Shown here: positions 8,370 to 16,885 of the stretch, one piece after another
How positions within the stretch are numbered: position 1 is the stretch's first letter
Layout: each line of letters begins with the position of its first letter
Assembly: GCF_000695625.1 (NCBI RefSeq)
Contig: NZ_JMQI01000024.1
Span: forward strand, 186,001 to 250,000
DNA length: 64,000 nt
From: Amycolatopsis rifamycinica
Lineage (GTDB): Bacteria > Actinomycetota > Actinomycetes > Mycobacteriales > Pseudonocardiaceae
Direction of reading: 5' to 3'
Position numbers and translations under genes: made by a program
The notes under the pieces: model-generated
The model's database searches: none
Told to the model about the DNA's origin: nothing
Seen by the model: only the letters and a program-made list of their open reading frames with translations

Positions 8370-10097
8370 GTGAAGATCCTGTTGCTGTGCACCGCGTTCA
8401 ACGGACTCAGTCAGCGCGCCTGGACCGGTCTGCGCGCCCGCGGTCACGAAGTCTCCGTGCGGACGGCGCCTGATTCGGCGGCCATCGCCGACGCCGTTTC
8501 GGACATCGATCCGGAGTTGATCATCTGCCCGTTTCTGCGCCACCGGGTGCCCGAATCCGTGTGGCGGCGTCATCGCACGATCATCATCCACCCCGGGCCG
8601 CCGGGCGACCGCGGACCGTCCGCGCTGGACTGGGCGATCATGGACGCCGAGCCCCGCTGGGGCGTGACCGCCCTGCAGGCGACCGGGGATCTGGACGCGG
8701 GGCCGATCTGGGGCTCACGGCTGTTCCGGATGCCCACCGAGCCGCCGCGCAAGAGCACCCTCTACAACGCCGAGGTGGCCGACGCCGCGGTGAGCCTGAT
8801 CGACGAGGTGGTGCGCAAGGCGGCCACCCCCGGGTTCACGCCGCAATCGCTGCGCTACCACCGGCCCGGCGTCACCGGCCGGTCCCGTCCCCTGGTGCGC
8901 CAAGCCGACCGCCGCTTCTCGTGGGACGAGCCCGCCGCGCACATCCTGCGCCGCATCCGGGCCGCGGACGGCAGGCCCGGGGTGCACACCACGCTGGCCG
9001 GTGTGCCGGTCGCGGTGTTCGACGCCCATCCCGGTACCGCGTCGCCGGGCGAGCCCGGCACGATCGCGGCGCGCCGGCACGGCGCCGTGCTGGTCCGCAC
9101 CGGCGACGGCGCGCTGTGGATCGGACACGCCCGGCGGCTGGACACCACCTCCGGCGTCCCGGTCAAGCTGCCGGCCGTTCTCGCCCTCGCGGGTGCTCCC
9201 GTGCCGCCGCAGACCGCGGAGGCTCCGGGTTCCGGGGAGATCGGCTACCGCCGGACCGGCGAAGTCGGGCTGGTGAGCTTCGACTTCTACAACGGCGCGA
9301 TGTCCACCACGCACTGCCGCCGGCTGCTCGCGGCGATCCGCCACGCGGTGGCGCAGGACACCGAGGTCGTGGTCCTGGCCGGTGGCGAGGTGTTCTCCCA
9401 CGGCCTGCACCTGGGCGTCATCGAGGCCCACCCGGACCCCGCGGCGGAAGCGTGGCGCAACATCACCGCGATCGACGACGTCTGCCGGGAGATCATCACC
9501 TGCACCGGCCAGCTCGTCGTCGCGGCGCTCGCCGGCAACGCGGGCGCCGGCGGCGTGATGCTGGCGCTGGGCGCGGACAAGGTGATCGCCCGGGACGGGG
9601 TGATGCTCAACCCGCACTACCGGACCATGGGCCTCTACGGCTCCGAATACTGGACCTACGTGCTCCCCCGCCGGGTCGGCGAGGCGCAGGCCCAGCAGCT
9701 GACCACCCGCTGCGAGCCGATCAGCGCGAGCGAAGCGGCCGAGCTCGGCTTGGTGGACCGGCTCGCGGCGAGCGACCGGGCGTCGTTCACCGCGACCGCG
9801 CTCGACTACGCCGCCGGGCTGGCCGGCGGTCCGCGAGCTCGCGCGCTCCTCGAGCGCAAGCGCGCCACCCGGGCCGCCGACGAGCGGAACCGGCCCCTGG
9901 AGACCTACCGCGTCCGCGAACTCGCCGAGATGAGCGCCGACATCTTCGACGACCGCCACGGTTTTGCCGCAGCCAGGCACGCGTTCCTCACCCACCAGCC
10001 CACCGGCGTCACCCCGCCGGACCCATTCGCCGTGCCCGCACCCCGGGCAGCCGGATCCCCGACCCGCGTGCCGGTAACGGCCCCACAAGCGGGGTGA
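8370..10097 (+). CDS. hypX: Hydrogenase maturation factor HypX/HoxX (formyltransferase-like plus enoyl-CoA hydratase-like)
   Basis: A 575-residue two-domain protein. The N-terminal half is formyltransferase-like (LLLCTAFNGLSQRAW, then the characteristic HPGPPGDRGPSALDWAI, and FTPQSLRYHRPGVTGRSRPL). The C-terminal half is crotonase-like (FYNGAMSTTHCRRL, VVVLAGGEVFSHGLHLGVIE, AALAGNAGAGGVMLALGADK). The family is known to make CO from formyl-tetrahydrofolate via formyl-CoA for the Fe(CN)2CO centre of [NiFe]-hydrogenase under aerobic conditions. GTG 8370 is preceded by ggag at 8361 and gives the usual family length; the open frame extends further upstream without homology. No hydrogenase or other hyp gene is in the window. 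The 3' end lies in a tandem duplication. Confidence 0.85.
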   Translation: MKILLLCTAFNGLSQRAWTGLRARGHEVSVRTAPDSAAIADAVSDIDPELIICPFLRHRVPESVWRRHRTIIIHPGPPGDRGPSALDWAIMDAEPRWGVTALQATGDLDAGPIWGSRLFRMPTEPPRKSTLYNAEVADAAVSLIDEVVRKAATPGFTPQSLRYHRPGVTGRSRPLVRQADRRFSWDEPAAHILRRIRAADGRPGVHTTLAGVPVAVFDAHPGTASPGEPGTIAARRHGAVLVRTGDGALWIGHARRLDTTSGVPVKLPAVLALAGAPVPPQTAEAPGSGEIGYRRTGEVGLVSFDFYNGAMSTTHCRRLLAAIRHAVAQDTEVVVLAGGEVFSHGLHLGVIEAHPDPAAEAWRNITAIDDVCREIITCTGQLVVAALAGNAGAGGVMLALGADKVIARDGVMLNPHYRTMGLYGSEYWTYVLPRRVGEAQAQQLTTRCEPISASEAAELGLVDRLAASDRASFTATALDYAAGLAGGPRARALLERKRATRAADERNRPLETYRVRELAEMSADIFDDRHGFAAARHAFLTHQPTGVTPPDPFAVPAPRAAGSPTRVPVTAPQAG

Positions 10098-10401
10098 CGC
10101 CGGCCGGATCCGGCCACGACCGGGCGGGGCTCGCCCCGCACCACCGGCCGGGCCGGTACCGCGCCGGCCGGCGCGGTGGTCACCGGAGCCAGGCACGCGT
10201 TCCTCACCCACCAGCCCACCGGCGTCACCCCACCGGACCCGCTCGCCGTGCCCGCACCCCGGGCAGCCGGATCCCCGACCCGCGTGCCGGTCACGGCCCC
10301 ACAGGCGAGGTGAGCCCGGCCGGATCCGGCCACGGCCGGGCGGGGCTCGCCCCGCACCACCAGCCGGGCGGTACCGCGCCAGCGGGCGCGGTGGTCACCG
10401 G
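9971..10401 (+). repeat. Two-copy tandem duplication, about 216 bp per copy
   Basis: Copy 1 (9971-10186) covers the last ~42 codons of hypX plus 89 nt downstream. Copy 2 (10187-about 10401) repeats it with scattered substitutions and one 1-nt deletion. Both start agccaggcacgcgttcctc and end ggtggtcaccgg. Copy 2 therefore carries an untranslated second hypX tail (HAFLTHQPTGVTPPDPLAVP..., stop at 10311). It also supplies the stop codon of the convergent GlxA-type gene (10395-10397). Each copy contains a short GC hairpin (gcggggctcgccccgc) that could act as a terminator. Confidence 0.9.
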
Positions 10402-11351
10402 CGGGCGGTGCCGAACCGGCGCTGGTAGGCGGCCGGGCTGATCGACAGCTTCCTGGCGAACACGCGGCGCATGCTTTCGTAGCTGGGGAACCCGGCGAGG
10501 GTCGCGGCCCGCGTGGCGGTGTGCCCTTGGTCGAGCAGCGCCCTGGCCAGGTCGAACCGGATGCTTTCGACGTAGCGGGCCGGCGTCGTGGCCAGCTCGT
10601 CGTGGAAGAGCCGGGTGAGGTGCCGGGTGCTCACGTTGAGGTGCCTGGCGAGTTCCCCGAGCGAGTGATCGCCGTCGGGGTTCGCGGTCACCCGGTCGGT
10701 GATCGTGCGCACGGCCGGCGAACGGGGCGGCGATCCCCGCAGCGGCGCCGAGAACTGCGACTGGCCGCCCGCGCGCTGCATGTACACCACCAGGGCGCGG
10801 GCGACGTCGCGCGCCAGGGCGGCCCCGTGGTCCTCCTCGACGAGGGCGAGCGCCAGGTCGATGCCGGCCGTCACCCCGGCCGAGGTGTACGTGCGGCCGT
10901 CGCGGACGTAGATCGCGTCGGGCTCGACGCGGCAGGTCGGGCAGCGGGCGGCGAGCTCGTGCGCGACCTGCCAGTGCGTGGTCACGCGCTTGCCGTCGAG
11001 CAGGCCCGCGGCGGCGAGGACGAACGCCCCCGTGCAGATCGACGCGACCCGGCCGGCCGTCGCCGCCGGGATCCGCGCGGCCTCCGCCAGGCCGGCGGGG
11101 ACGCGGGTGCGCGGGTAGACGTCCGAACCGGCCACCAGGTACGTGCCGGGAGCCGGCTCCCCGGTGACGGCGCCGTCGACCGCGATCCGGACCCCGAGGC
11201 TCGAGGTGACGCCGGCACCGTCGGGTGACAGCAGCACGATCCGGTAACCGGCGCCGAACCGGTTGGCCTCCTTGAAAACCTCCGCGGGCCCCGCGAGGTC
11301 GAGCAGCGTCACCCCGTCGTAGACGAGGAACACGACGCGATGATCGGACAC
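10395..11351 (-). CDS. GlxA family AraC-type transcriptional regulator (DJ-1/PfpI plus AraC HTH)
   Basis: A 318-residue regulator. The N-terminal DJ-1/PfpI-like domain covers about residues 5-180 (VVFLVYDGVTLLDLAGPAEV, SICTGAFVLAAAGLLDGKR, TTHWQ). The C-terminal AraC double helix-turn-helix covers about 220-315 (SLGELARHLNVSTRHLTRLF, GFPSYESMRRVFARKL). The Cys in SICTGAF is at the position of the nucleophile in DJ-1 enzymes; in this family the domain is thought to sense a ligand. The GTG start at 11351 is the first credible one in frame. The stop lies inside copy 2 of the tandem duplication. The gene is divergent from the HD-like gene at 11441, so that gene and the MDR dehydrogenase behind it are natural candidate targets. 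Confidence 0.88.
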   Translation of the reverse strand: MSDHRVVFLVYDGVTLLDLAGPAEVFKEANRFGAGYRIVLLSPDGAGVTSSLGVRIAVDGAVTGEPAPGTYLVAGSDVYPRTRVPAGLAEAARIPAATAGRVASICTGAFVLAAAGLLDGKRVTTHWQVAHELAARCPTCRVEPDAIYVRDGRTYTSAGVTAGIDLALALVEEDHGAALARDVARALVVYMQRAGGQSQFSAPLRGSPPRSPAVRTITDRVTANPDGDHSLGELARHLNVSTRHLTRLFHDELATTPARYVESIRFDLARALLDQGHTATRAATLAGFPSYESMRRVFARKLSISPAAYQRRFGTARR

Positions 11352-11440
11352 CGGTCCATGCTGGCACAGCGTCCGGATCCGAGGGGTTCCCGGCCGGATG
11401 AAGGCGGCGGCGCCCGGGCCCCGGGACGCAGCATGGAGAC

Positions 11441-11911
11441 ATGCCGGAAATCATCGCCGGGCTGGAGATCCCCGAAACGGCGGCGGTCGCCGAGGCGACC
11501 GAGCAGCGGTTCGAGGTCGACGGCGCCGACCACGCGCGCAAGTTCCTGCTCGAGCGCGGTTTCCCGGCCACCGCGGCCGGCACCGTCTGGACCGCGATCG
11601 CGCTGCACACGACGCCGGGCATCCCCGGCCGGATGGCCCCGGAAACCGCGGTGACCCACTTCGGCGTCCTGACCGACGTCCTCGGCTTCGGCCTCGGCGA
11701 ACTGGACGGCGACCGGGTGGCCGCAATCGTCGCCGCCCACCCGCGCGGGAACTTCAAGACGGAGTTCCTGCGCACCAGCGTCGACGGGCTCCGCCACCGC
11801 CCCGGCACCACGAACGGCACCGTCAACTCGGACTACCTCGAACACTTCGTCCCCGGCTTCCGGCGCACGACGACCGTCGAGCGCATCACGGGCTCGCCGT
11901 GGCCGAGCTGA
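11441..11911 (+). CDS. HD-domain (cyanamide hydratase-like) family protein lacking the HD segment
   Basis: The 156-residue product matches a family of small HD-domain proteins annotated as cyanamide hydratase-like. Matching blocks are QRFEVDGADHARKFLLERGF, VWTAIALHTTPGIPGRMAPE and the tail GTVNSDYLEHFVPGF. Intact members carry, between the N-terminal TAVAEATE and QRFEVDGADHA, about 45-50 residues with the metal-binding His and the HD pair. Here the two blocks are joined directly and in frame. The protein is therefore probably not an active phosphohydrolase or hydratase, though the frame is open and may be translated. The MDR gene follows with possible start-stop overlap. The family comparison is from memory. 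Confidence 0.65.
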   Translation: MPEIIAGLEIPETAAVAEATEQRFEVDGADHARKFLLERGFPATAAGTVWTAIALHTTPGIPGRMAPETAVTHFGVLTDVLGFGLGELDGDRVAAIVAAHPRGNFKTEFLRTSVDGLRHRPGTTNGTVNSDYLEHFVPGFRRTTTVERITGSPWPS

Positions 11912-11931
11912 TGTCCGGAAAGGATCCGAGC

Positions 11932-12858
11932 ATGCGAGCGATCACCGTCTCCGACCGGGCCGCGGGCGTCGGCGGCCTCACCCTCACCGAGCTGCCGCAC
12001 CCCCACGCCGCCGAAAACGACGTCGTCGTGCGGGTGCACGCCGCGGGGTTCACCCCGGGCGAGCTGGACTGGCCGGCCACCTGGACCGACCGCGCGGGCC
12101 GCGACCGGACCCCCAGCGTCCCCGGGCACGAGCTGTCGGGCACCGTGGCCGAGCTCGGCTACGGCACCACCGGGCTCACCGTGGGCCAGCGGGTCTTCGG
12201 GCTGACCGACTGGACCCGCGACGGGACGCTGGCCGAATACACCGCGGTGGAGGCCCGCAACCTCGCCCCGCTCGCGGCGGACATCGACCACACCGTGGCC
12301 GCCGCGCTGCCCATCTCCGGGCTGACCGCCTGGCAAGCCCTGTTCGACCACGCGGGACTCACGACCGGCCAGACCGTCCTGGTCCACGGCGCCGCGGGCG
12401 GGGTCGGCTCCCTCGCCGTCCAGCTCTCCCGCGAGGCGGGCGCCCGCGTGCTCGCCACCGGCCGGGCCGAGCACCGCGACCTCGTGCTCGGCCTCGGCGC
12501 GGACGAGTTCTTCGCCCTCGACAGCGGCGACTGGGCGCAGGCCGCCGAGGCGGACGTGGTGCTCGACGTCTTCGGCGGCGAGGTCCTCGAGCGGTCGGCG
12601 GCCCTGGTCCGCCCGGGCGGCACCCTCGTCACCGTCGCCGCGCCCCCGGCGGTGCGGCCGAAGGACGGGCGAGCGATCTTCTTCGTCGTCGAACCCGACC
12701 GCGACCGGCTGGCCGACCTCGCGCGGCGCGTACGGGCCGGGCGCCTGCGTCCCCTGGTCGGGACGGTGGCGCCGCTCGCCGAGGCGGCCGCCGCGTTCAC
12801 CGCCCGCCGGGGCGCGCCCGGCAAGACCATCATCCGTGTCGCGGACACTTCCGGGTGA
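11932..12858 (+). CDS. NADP-dependent oxidoreductase, MDR superfamily (quinone oxidoreductase-like)
   Basis: A 308-residue medium-chain dehydrogenase/reductase of the zinc-independent quinone oxidoreductase type. The N-terminal GroES-like part includes VPGHELSGTVAELGYGTTGL. The Rossmann part includes TVLVHGAAGGVGSLAVQLSR, the AxxGxxG-type NADP-binding motif of the family. No zinc-ligand cysteines are apparent. ATG 11932 was chosen because ggaaagga lies 7 nt upstream; an alternative ATG at 11911 overlaps the stop of the preceding gene. The two genes are probably one transcript. The substrate is unknown. Confidence 0.9.
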   Translation: MRAITVSDRAAGVGGLTLTELPHPHAAENDVVVRVHAAGFTPGELDWPATWTDRAGRDRTPSVPGHELSGTVAELGYGTTGLTVGQRVFGLTDWTRDGTLAEYTAVEARNLAPLAADIDHTVAAALPISGLTAWQALFDHAGLTTGQTVLVHGAAGGVGSLAVQLSREAGARVLATGRAEHRDLVLGLGADEFFALDSGDWAQAAEADVVLDVFGGEVLERSAALVRPGGTLVTVAAPPAVRPKDGRAIFFVVEPDRDRLADLARRVRAGRLRPLVGTVAPLAEAAAAFTARRGAPGKTIIRVADTSG

Positions 12859-13262
12859 GGGTCCGTGGACGGCGCCGGTTTCCGGCGCCAGCCCCGCCCA
12901 CCCGGCACCGGCGGACAGAGCTGGCCCCACCGATCCGGCGCCCGCCCGCCGACCCGGCGCCGGTTTCCAGCGCCAACCCCGCCGACCGGCACCAACCCCG
13001 CCGACCCGGCGCCGGTTTCCGGCGACAGCCCCGCCAATCCGGCACCCGCCCACCGATCCGGCGCCCGTTCCCGGGTGCCCGCCCCGCCGACCCGGCACCA
13101 GCCCTGCCGACCCGGCGCCGGCTTCCGGCACCAACCCCGCCGACCCCGCGCCGGTCTCCGGCGACAGCCCCGCCAACCCGGCACCAACCCCGCCGACCCC
13201 GCGCCGGTCTCCGGCGCCAACCCCGCCAACCCGGCACCAGCCCCGCCGATCCGGCGGCGGAC
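12859..13262. repeat. C-rich minisatellite-like region between convergent genes
   Basis: About 400 bases contain no recognisable gene. They are built from degenerate repeats. The longer unit (about 30 nt) centres on gcgccggtttccggcgcca; copies start near 12872, 12956, 13008, 13114, 13147 and 13200. Shorter units of the type ccgacccggcaccaacccc are interspersed. Read as protein on the + strand it gives Pro/Ala-rich text (DPAPVSGDSPANPAP) in shifting frames, so it is more likely a slippage-prone spacer than a gene. Confidence 0.75.
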
Positions 13263-13296
13263 GGAGCCGGGAGCGCGGCGCCGCGCTCCCGGCTCC
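13263..13296. terminator. Perfect 34-nt palindrome, probable bidirectional terminator
   Basis: The two 17-nt arms (ggagccgggagcgcggc and its exact complement) abut with no spacer, so an RNA hairpin would open a small central loop. It lies 5 nt from the S8 protease stop codon (13302, - strand) and beyond the convergent MDR gene. This is the expected place for a shared terminator. Confidence 0.7.
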
Positions 13297-13301
13297 TCCC
13301 C

Positions 13302-16300
13302 TCATCGGCCCACGGTCACCGACCCGGAGAGCGGCCCGAGCCGCACCGTGTGGGGTCCGCGTGGCAGGTCGCGCACCTCGAACGAGACCCGGGTGGTCTG
13401 GTCCTTCCGCACGACCACCGCCCGCTCGCCGGCGATCGCGCCGTCGATCCACAGCAGGGCCTGGTACGTGCCGTCGACCTCGCCGACGTCCTTCACCGAC
13501 GCGGTGATCCGCACCGGCGCCCGGCCGTGGCCGCCCTCGGTGTGCAGGTCCGCCACCGCGAACCGCGCCTGGGGCCCGGGTGCCCGGTCGTGGACGAAGA
13601 TGTCCGAGTAGCCGTTCGTGTCGTCCTCGACCAGGTTGGCCGCCTCGCTTTCGAACGCGATGTACTTGCCGTCGGTGCTGATCGACGGGAAGTCGCTGTA
13701 GGCGTCGCCGAGCCCGCCGCCCAGCCCGCCGGACACCTTGGCCGTGGTCCGCGCCCGCAGGTCGCGCACGAACACGTCCGACGTGCCGTCGTCGCCCGGA
13801 ACGAGGTTGGCGGCGAAGCTGAAGAACGCGACGAAGTTCCCGTCGCCGCTGATCCTCGGGCTCGCCGTGTACGCGTCCGCGCCGCCGGTCCCGCTCGCCG
13901 CCTGCGACACCAGCGTGCTCGTGCGGGTTTGCCGGTCGTACACGGAGACCTGCGACGGCGCGCCGGGGCCGCTGCTCGCGTAGGCCACCATCCGGCCGTC
14001 CGCGCTGATCGACGGCTGGGTCACCTCCACCCCGGCCGGCGCCGGGATGATCTCCGTCGTCCCGGTCCGCCGGTCACGCACGAAGACGTCCCGGTGGTCG
14101 TTGCCGGTGCCGGGCACCAGGTTCTCCGCCCCGCTCTCGAACGCGACGAACCGGCCGTCGGCGCTGACGCTCGGCTCCAGCGAGTCCCCGTCCGCCTGCA
14201 CGCCGGCGGACCCCACCGAGACGCGTTCGGTCGTCCCGGCCACCCGGTCGCGCAGGAAGACGTCCTGCCTGCCGTTCGTGTCCTCCGGCACCAGGTTCGC
14301 GGCCTGGCTGAGGAACACCGCGTACCGGCCGTCGGCGCTGAAGACCGGCTGCCCGGACAGGCCGTCGGCCTGCCGCTCGTCGGAGGACACCGAGATCAGC
14401 TCGGTCGCGCCCGTCCGCCGGTCGCGCGCGAACGAGTCGGGCACCCCGTTGACGTCGCCGGGCACGAGGTTGGCCGCGCCGCTGAGGAATCCGACGTACC
14501 GCCCGTCCGGGCTGATCGTCGGGCTGATCGCCCACGCGTCCGCCCCGGCGCCGTCGGCCGCGGCCGAGATCCGTTCGATCACGCCGGTGCGGGTGTCCCT
14601 GGCGAAGATGTCCATGTCGTCGTTCGCCTCCCCGGGCGCGATCTCCGAGGACATGCTCGCGAACGCGATCACGCCGCCGTCGCCGCTCATCGCGGGCCAG
14701 AAGGTTTCGGCGTGGATCTGGCCGCCGTCGCGGGTCACCGAGGCCCGCTGCGTCGACGGAGGCCGCGGCAGCGCGAAATCGGCCGTGGCGGGCCACCACC
14801 AGCGCACGGTGGCCTGCCGCGGGTTCGCGGCCGAGATCCCCGCCGCCGAAGCGGTCACCCGGTAGGTGCCCTCCGGTACGTCCTTGATGGTGTAGCGGCC
14901 GGTTCCGTCCGAGACGGCGGTCAGTTCGTCGAGCACGTCGGCCACCCGCACCGTCGCGCCGGGCACGGTCGAGCCCGTCGGCCCGTAGGTGACGCGGCCG
15001 GTGATGACGCCCCGCGGTGTCGGCTTCAGCGCGACCCGCAGATCCGTCAGCTTCCCGCCGGTCACCACGGCCCGCACGCGCTGGTCGTGGTACCCGAACC
15101 GGGACAGCGTCAGGTCGTAGGTGCCCGCGGGCACGCGGATCTTGAAGTGCCCTCCGGCGTCACTCTCATACGACCGGCCGGTCGAGGCCACCGTGATGGT
15201 CGTGTCCGGCAACGGATCCCGGGACTTCTCCGCGGTCACCGTCCCGGTGATGCCGCTCGCGAGGCGGGCCTCGGCGACGGCGGCGGCCGCGTCGATCCGG
15301 CCCGCGCCGAAGCGGGTGTTCGGCCGCGCGCCGTAGCGGTTGTCGAAGAACGCCGTCCCCGTCAGGATGTCCAGCGTCTCGTCGGGGGTGAGGCGCGGAT
15401 TCGCCTGCAGCATCAGCGCCACCGTGCCGGAGACGTGCGGGGTCGCCATCGACGTGCCGCTCAGCAGACCGTATTCACCGCCGGGCAGCGACGACAGGAC
15501 GTCGACGCCGGGCGCGGACAGGTCCGGCACGACGTAGCTGTCCGGCCAGTTCGCCGGGGCGTCGGCCCAGTCCTTCTTCCGCACGACCCCGCCGCACGAG
15601 AAGTCCGGCACGTTGTCGCCGTCGTCGGTCGCGCCGACGCCGGTCGCCTCGAAGACGTTGCCGGGCGCCGCCGAACCGCCCGCGACGCACTCGTTGCCGA
15701 TGGCGAAGGCCGGGAACGCGCCCGCCAGGTAGATGTTGCGGGCGGGCTCGACCATCTCGCTGCTGTAGCCCTCCTCGCCGAGCGACATGCTCACGACGTC
15801 CGCGGGCTCGCCCGCCGGCTTGCCGTCGGCGTCGTAGGGCGCGATCGCCCACTGCATCCCGGCGACCACCTGGGCGAGGGTGCCGGTGCCGCCCGGGATG
15901 ACGAGCCCCGCCATCAGCTCCGCGCCGGGGGCGACGCCGATCTGCGTGCCCGAGCTGTGCCCGCCCGCGATGGTGCCCGCCACGTGGGTGCCGTGGTAGG
16001 AGCTGTCGTGCGGGGTCGAGTGGACCGGGGAGCCGTCGGCGGCGAACTCGAGCCAGCCACCGGGGTGCTCCGGGTTCGCCGGGTCGGCGCTGACGAGCTT
16101 GCCCGCGAGGTCCGGGTGCCGCGTGTCGATGCCGGTGTCGAGGATCGCCACCCGCACCCCGGCGCCGGTGCCCCCGTCGCGCTGGACCTCGTCCGCGCCG
16201 ATCTTCCGCACGCCCCAGGCCACCGCGGGGTCCGCCGCGGCCTGCCGCGCCTTCCGGGGTTCGGTCGGCGAGCGCAGGGTGAAGTTGGGGATGACGCGGT

Positions 16301-16709
16301 CGACGAGCGGCAGCGCGGCGACCGCGTCGAGGGTGTCCGGGGTGGCGCGGACGAGCACCATGTTCTTGAGCCAGAACGTCTTCACGACATGGTCCCGGCG
16401 GGCTCCGACGAGGTCCACGACCGGGGCCTGCATGGCCGTGGCCGAGTCCGTGAGCGTCTTGCGCGCGGCCTGCGGGGCCGACGGCCGCAGGCCGCGGTCC
16501 TTCAGGACGACGACCGCCTCGAACTTCGCATCCGGACCGGTTCGGGCACCGGCCATCCGGTCGCGCAGTTCTCGGGCGATCTTCGCGTGGGCGGCCGCGG
16601 GCGGCGGATCGGCGGCGGCCGCCACCGGCACGGCTCCGAGGGAGCCGGCGGTGACGAGCACCGCGAGCACCAGGTGCCGGCCTCGGGTCCGCAAGGCGGA
16701 CAGGGACAT
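13302..16709 (-). CDS. Secreted S8 (subtilisin-like) serine peptidase with carboxypeptidase-regulatory-like and PD40 propeller repeats
   Basis: A 1135-residue secreted protein. A Sec signal peptide (VLAVLVTAGSLGAVPVAAAA) is followed by a propeptide-like region. The peptidase domain has the full triad: D191 (VAILDTGID), H239 (HGTHVAGT) and S420 (GTSMATPH). Next come two carboxypeptidase-regulatory-like beta domains (about 505-660; GITGTVTAEKS, GVITGRVTYGPTG). Then about seven WD40-like PD40 repeats (DIFARDTRTG, VSADGRFVAFESGAENLVPG) and a C-terminal beta domain follow. ATG 16709 has ggag 7 nt upstream. The frame is open further upstream but without homology. The divergent LuxR-type gene is the likely regulator. 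A role in extracellular protein breakdown or processing is inferred from family. Confidence 0.93.
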   Translation of the reverse strand: MSLSALRTRGRHLVLAVLVTAGSLGAVPVAAAADPPPAAAHAKIARELRDRMAGARTGPDAKFEAVVVLKDRGLRPSAPQAARKTLTDSATAMQAPVVDLVGARRDHVVKTFWLKNMVLVRATPDTLDAVAALPLVDRVIPNFTLRSPTEPRKARQAAADPAVAWGVRKIGADEVQRDGGTGAGVRVAILDTGIDTRHPDLAGKLVSADPANPEHPGGWLEFAADGSPVHSTPHDSSYHGTHVAGTIAGGHSSGTQIGVAPGAELMAGLVIPGGTGTLAQVVAGMQWAIAPYDADGKPAGEPADVVSMSLGEEGYSSEMVEPARNIYLAGAFPAFAIGNECVAGGSAAPGNVFEATGVGATDDGDNVPDFSCGGVVRKKDWADAPANWPDSYVVPDLSAPGVDVLSSLPGGEYGLLSGTSMATPHVSGTVALMLQANPRLTPDETLDILTGTAFFDNRYGARPNTRFGAGRIDAAAAVAEARLASGITGTVTAEKSRDPLPDTTITVASTGRSYESDAGGHFKIRVPAGTYDLTLSRFGYHDQRVRAVVTGGKLTDLRVALKPTPRGVITGRVTYGPTGSTVPGATVRVADVLDELTAVSDGTGRYTIKDVPEGTYRVTASAAGISAANPRQATVRWWWPATADFALPRPPSTQRASVTRDGGQIHAETFWPAMSGDGGVIAFASMSSEIAPGEANDDMDIFARDTRTGVIERISAAADGAGADAWAISPTISPDGRYVGFLSGAANLVPGDVNGVPDSFARDRRTGATELISVSSDERQADGLSGQPVFSADGRYAVFLSQAANLVPEDTNGRQDVFLRDRVAGTTERVSVGSAGVQADGDSLEPSVSADGRFVAFESGAENLVPGTGNDHRDVFVRDRRTGTTEIIPAPAGVEVTQPSISADGRMVAYASSGPGAPSQVSVYDRQTRTSTLVSQAASGTGGADAYTASPRISGDGNFVAFFSFAANLVPGDDGTSDVFVRDLRARTTAKVSGGLGGGLGDAYSDFPSISTDGKYIAFESEAANLVEDDTNGYSDIFVHDRAPGPQARFAVADLHTEGGHGRAPVRITASVKDVGEVDGTYQALLWIDGAIAGERAVVVRKDQTTRVSFEVRDLPRGPHTVRLGPLSGSVTVGR

Positions 16710-16751
16710 GGGGAGACTCCTTCGTTCCGTCAGGTCGCGGCGGACAAACGA

Positions 16752-16784
16752 GACGGCGCGCCCCGTGTGAGGTTGCGCGCCGTC
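16752..16784. promoter_or_regulatory. Inverted repeat upstream of S8 protease gene
   Basis: Perfect 10-bp arms (gacggcgcgc / gcgcgccgtc) are separated by 13 nt, 43 nt upstream of the protease start codon. It could be an operator for the divergent LuxR-type regulator or a hairpin in the protease leader. Position is the only evidence. Confidence 0.4.
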
Positions 16785-16850
16785 GACTTCCAAACGGTGC
16801 AGGAATGATCACCGCGTGACAAGCTCACCGAGGCGGCGGATTCCGGTCAG

Positions 16851-16868
16851 GTGTCGGAAACCCGACAC
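16851..16868. promoter_or_regulatory. Inverted repeat just upstream of LuxR-type gene
   Basis: 7-bp arms (gtgtcgg / ccgacac) around aaac end 2 nt before the gggaggggga ribosome site of the regulator gene. A repressor bound here, or a leader hairpin, could limit its own expression. The assignment is positional only. Confidence 0.4.
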
Positions 16869-16885
16869 GAGGGAGGGGGACGACC

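Noticed and set aside
12859-13262. CRISPR array
   Set aside because: Repeat units are degenerate, vary in length and have no unique spacers between them; no cas gene is nearby.
12836-13507. A secreted Pro/Ala-rich repeat protein in the minisatellite
   Set aside because: The repeat slips through all frames, there is no signal peptide or ribosome site, and the frame runs into the antisense of the protease gene.
12855-16808. A 1317-codon + strand frame across the minisatellite and S8 protease
   Set aside because: Antisense shadow: composition is Arg/Pro/His-rich, there are no motifs, and the - strand has an intact catalytic triad and signal peptide.
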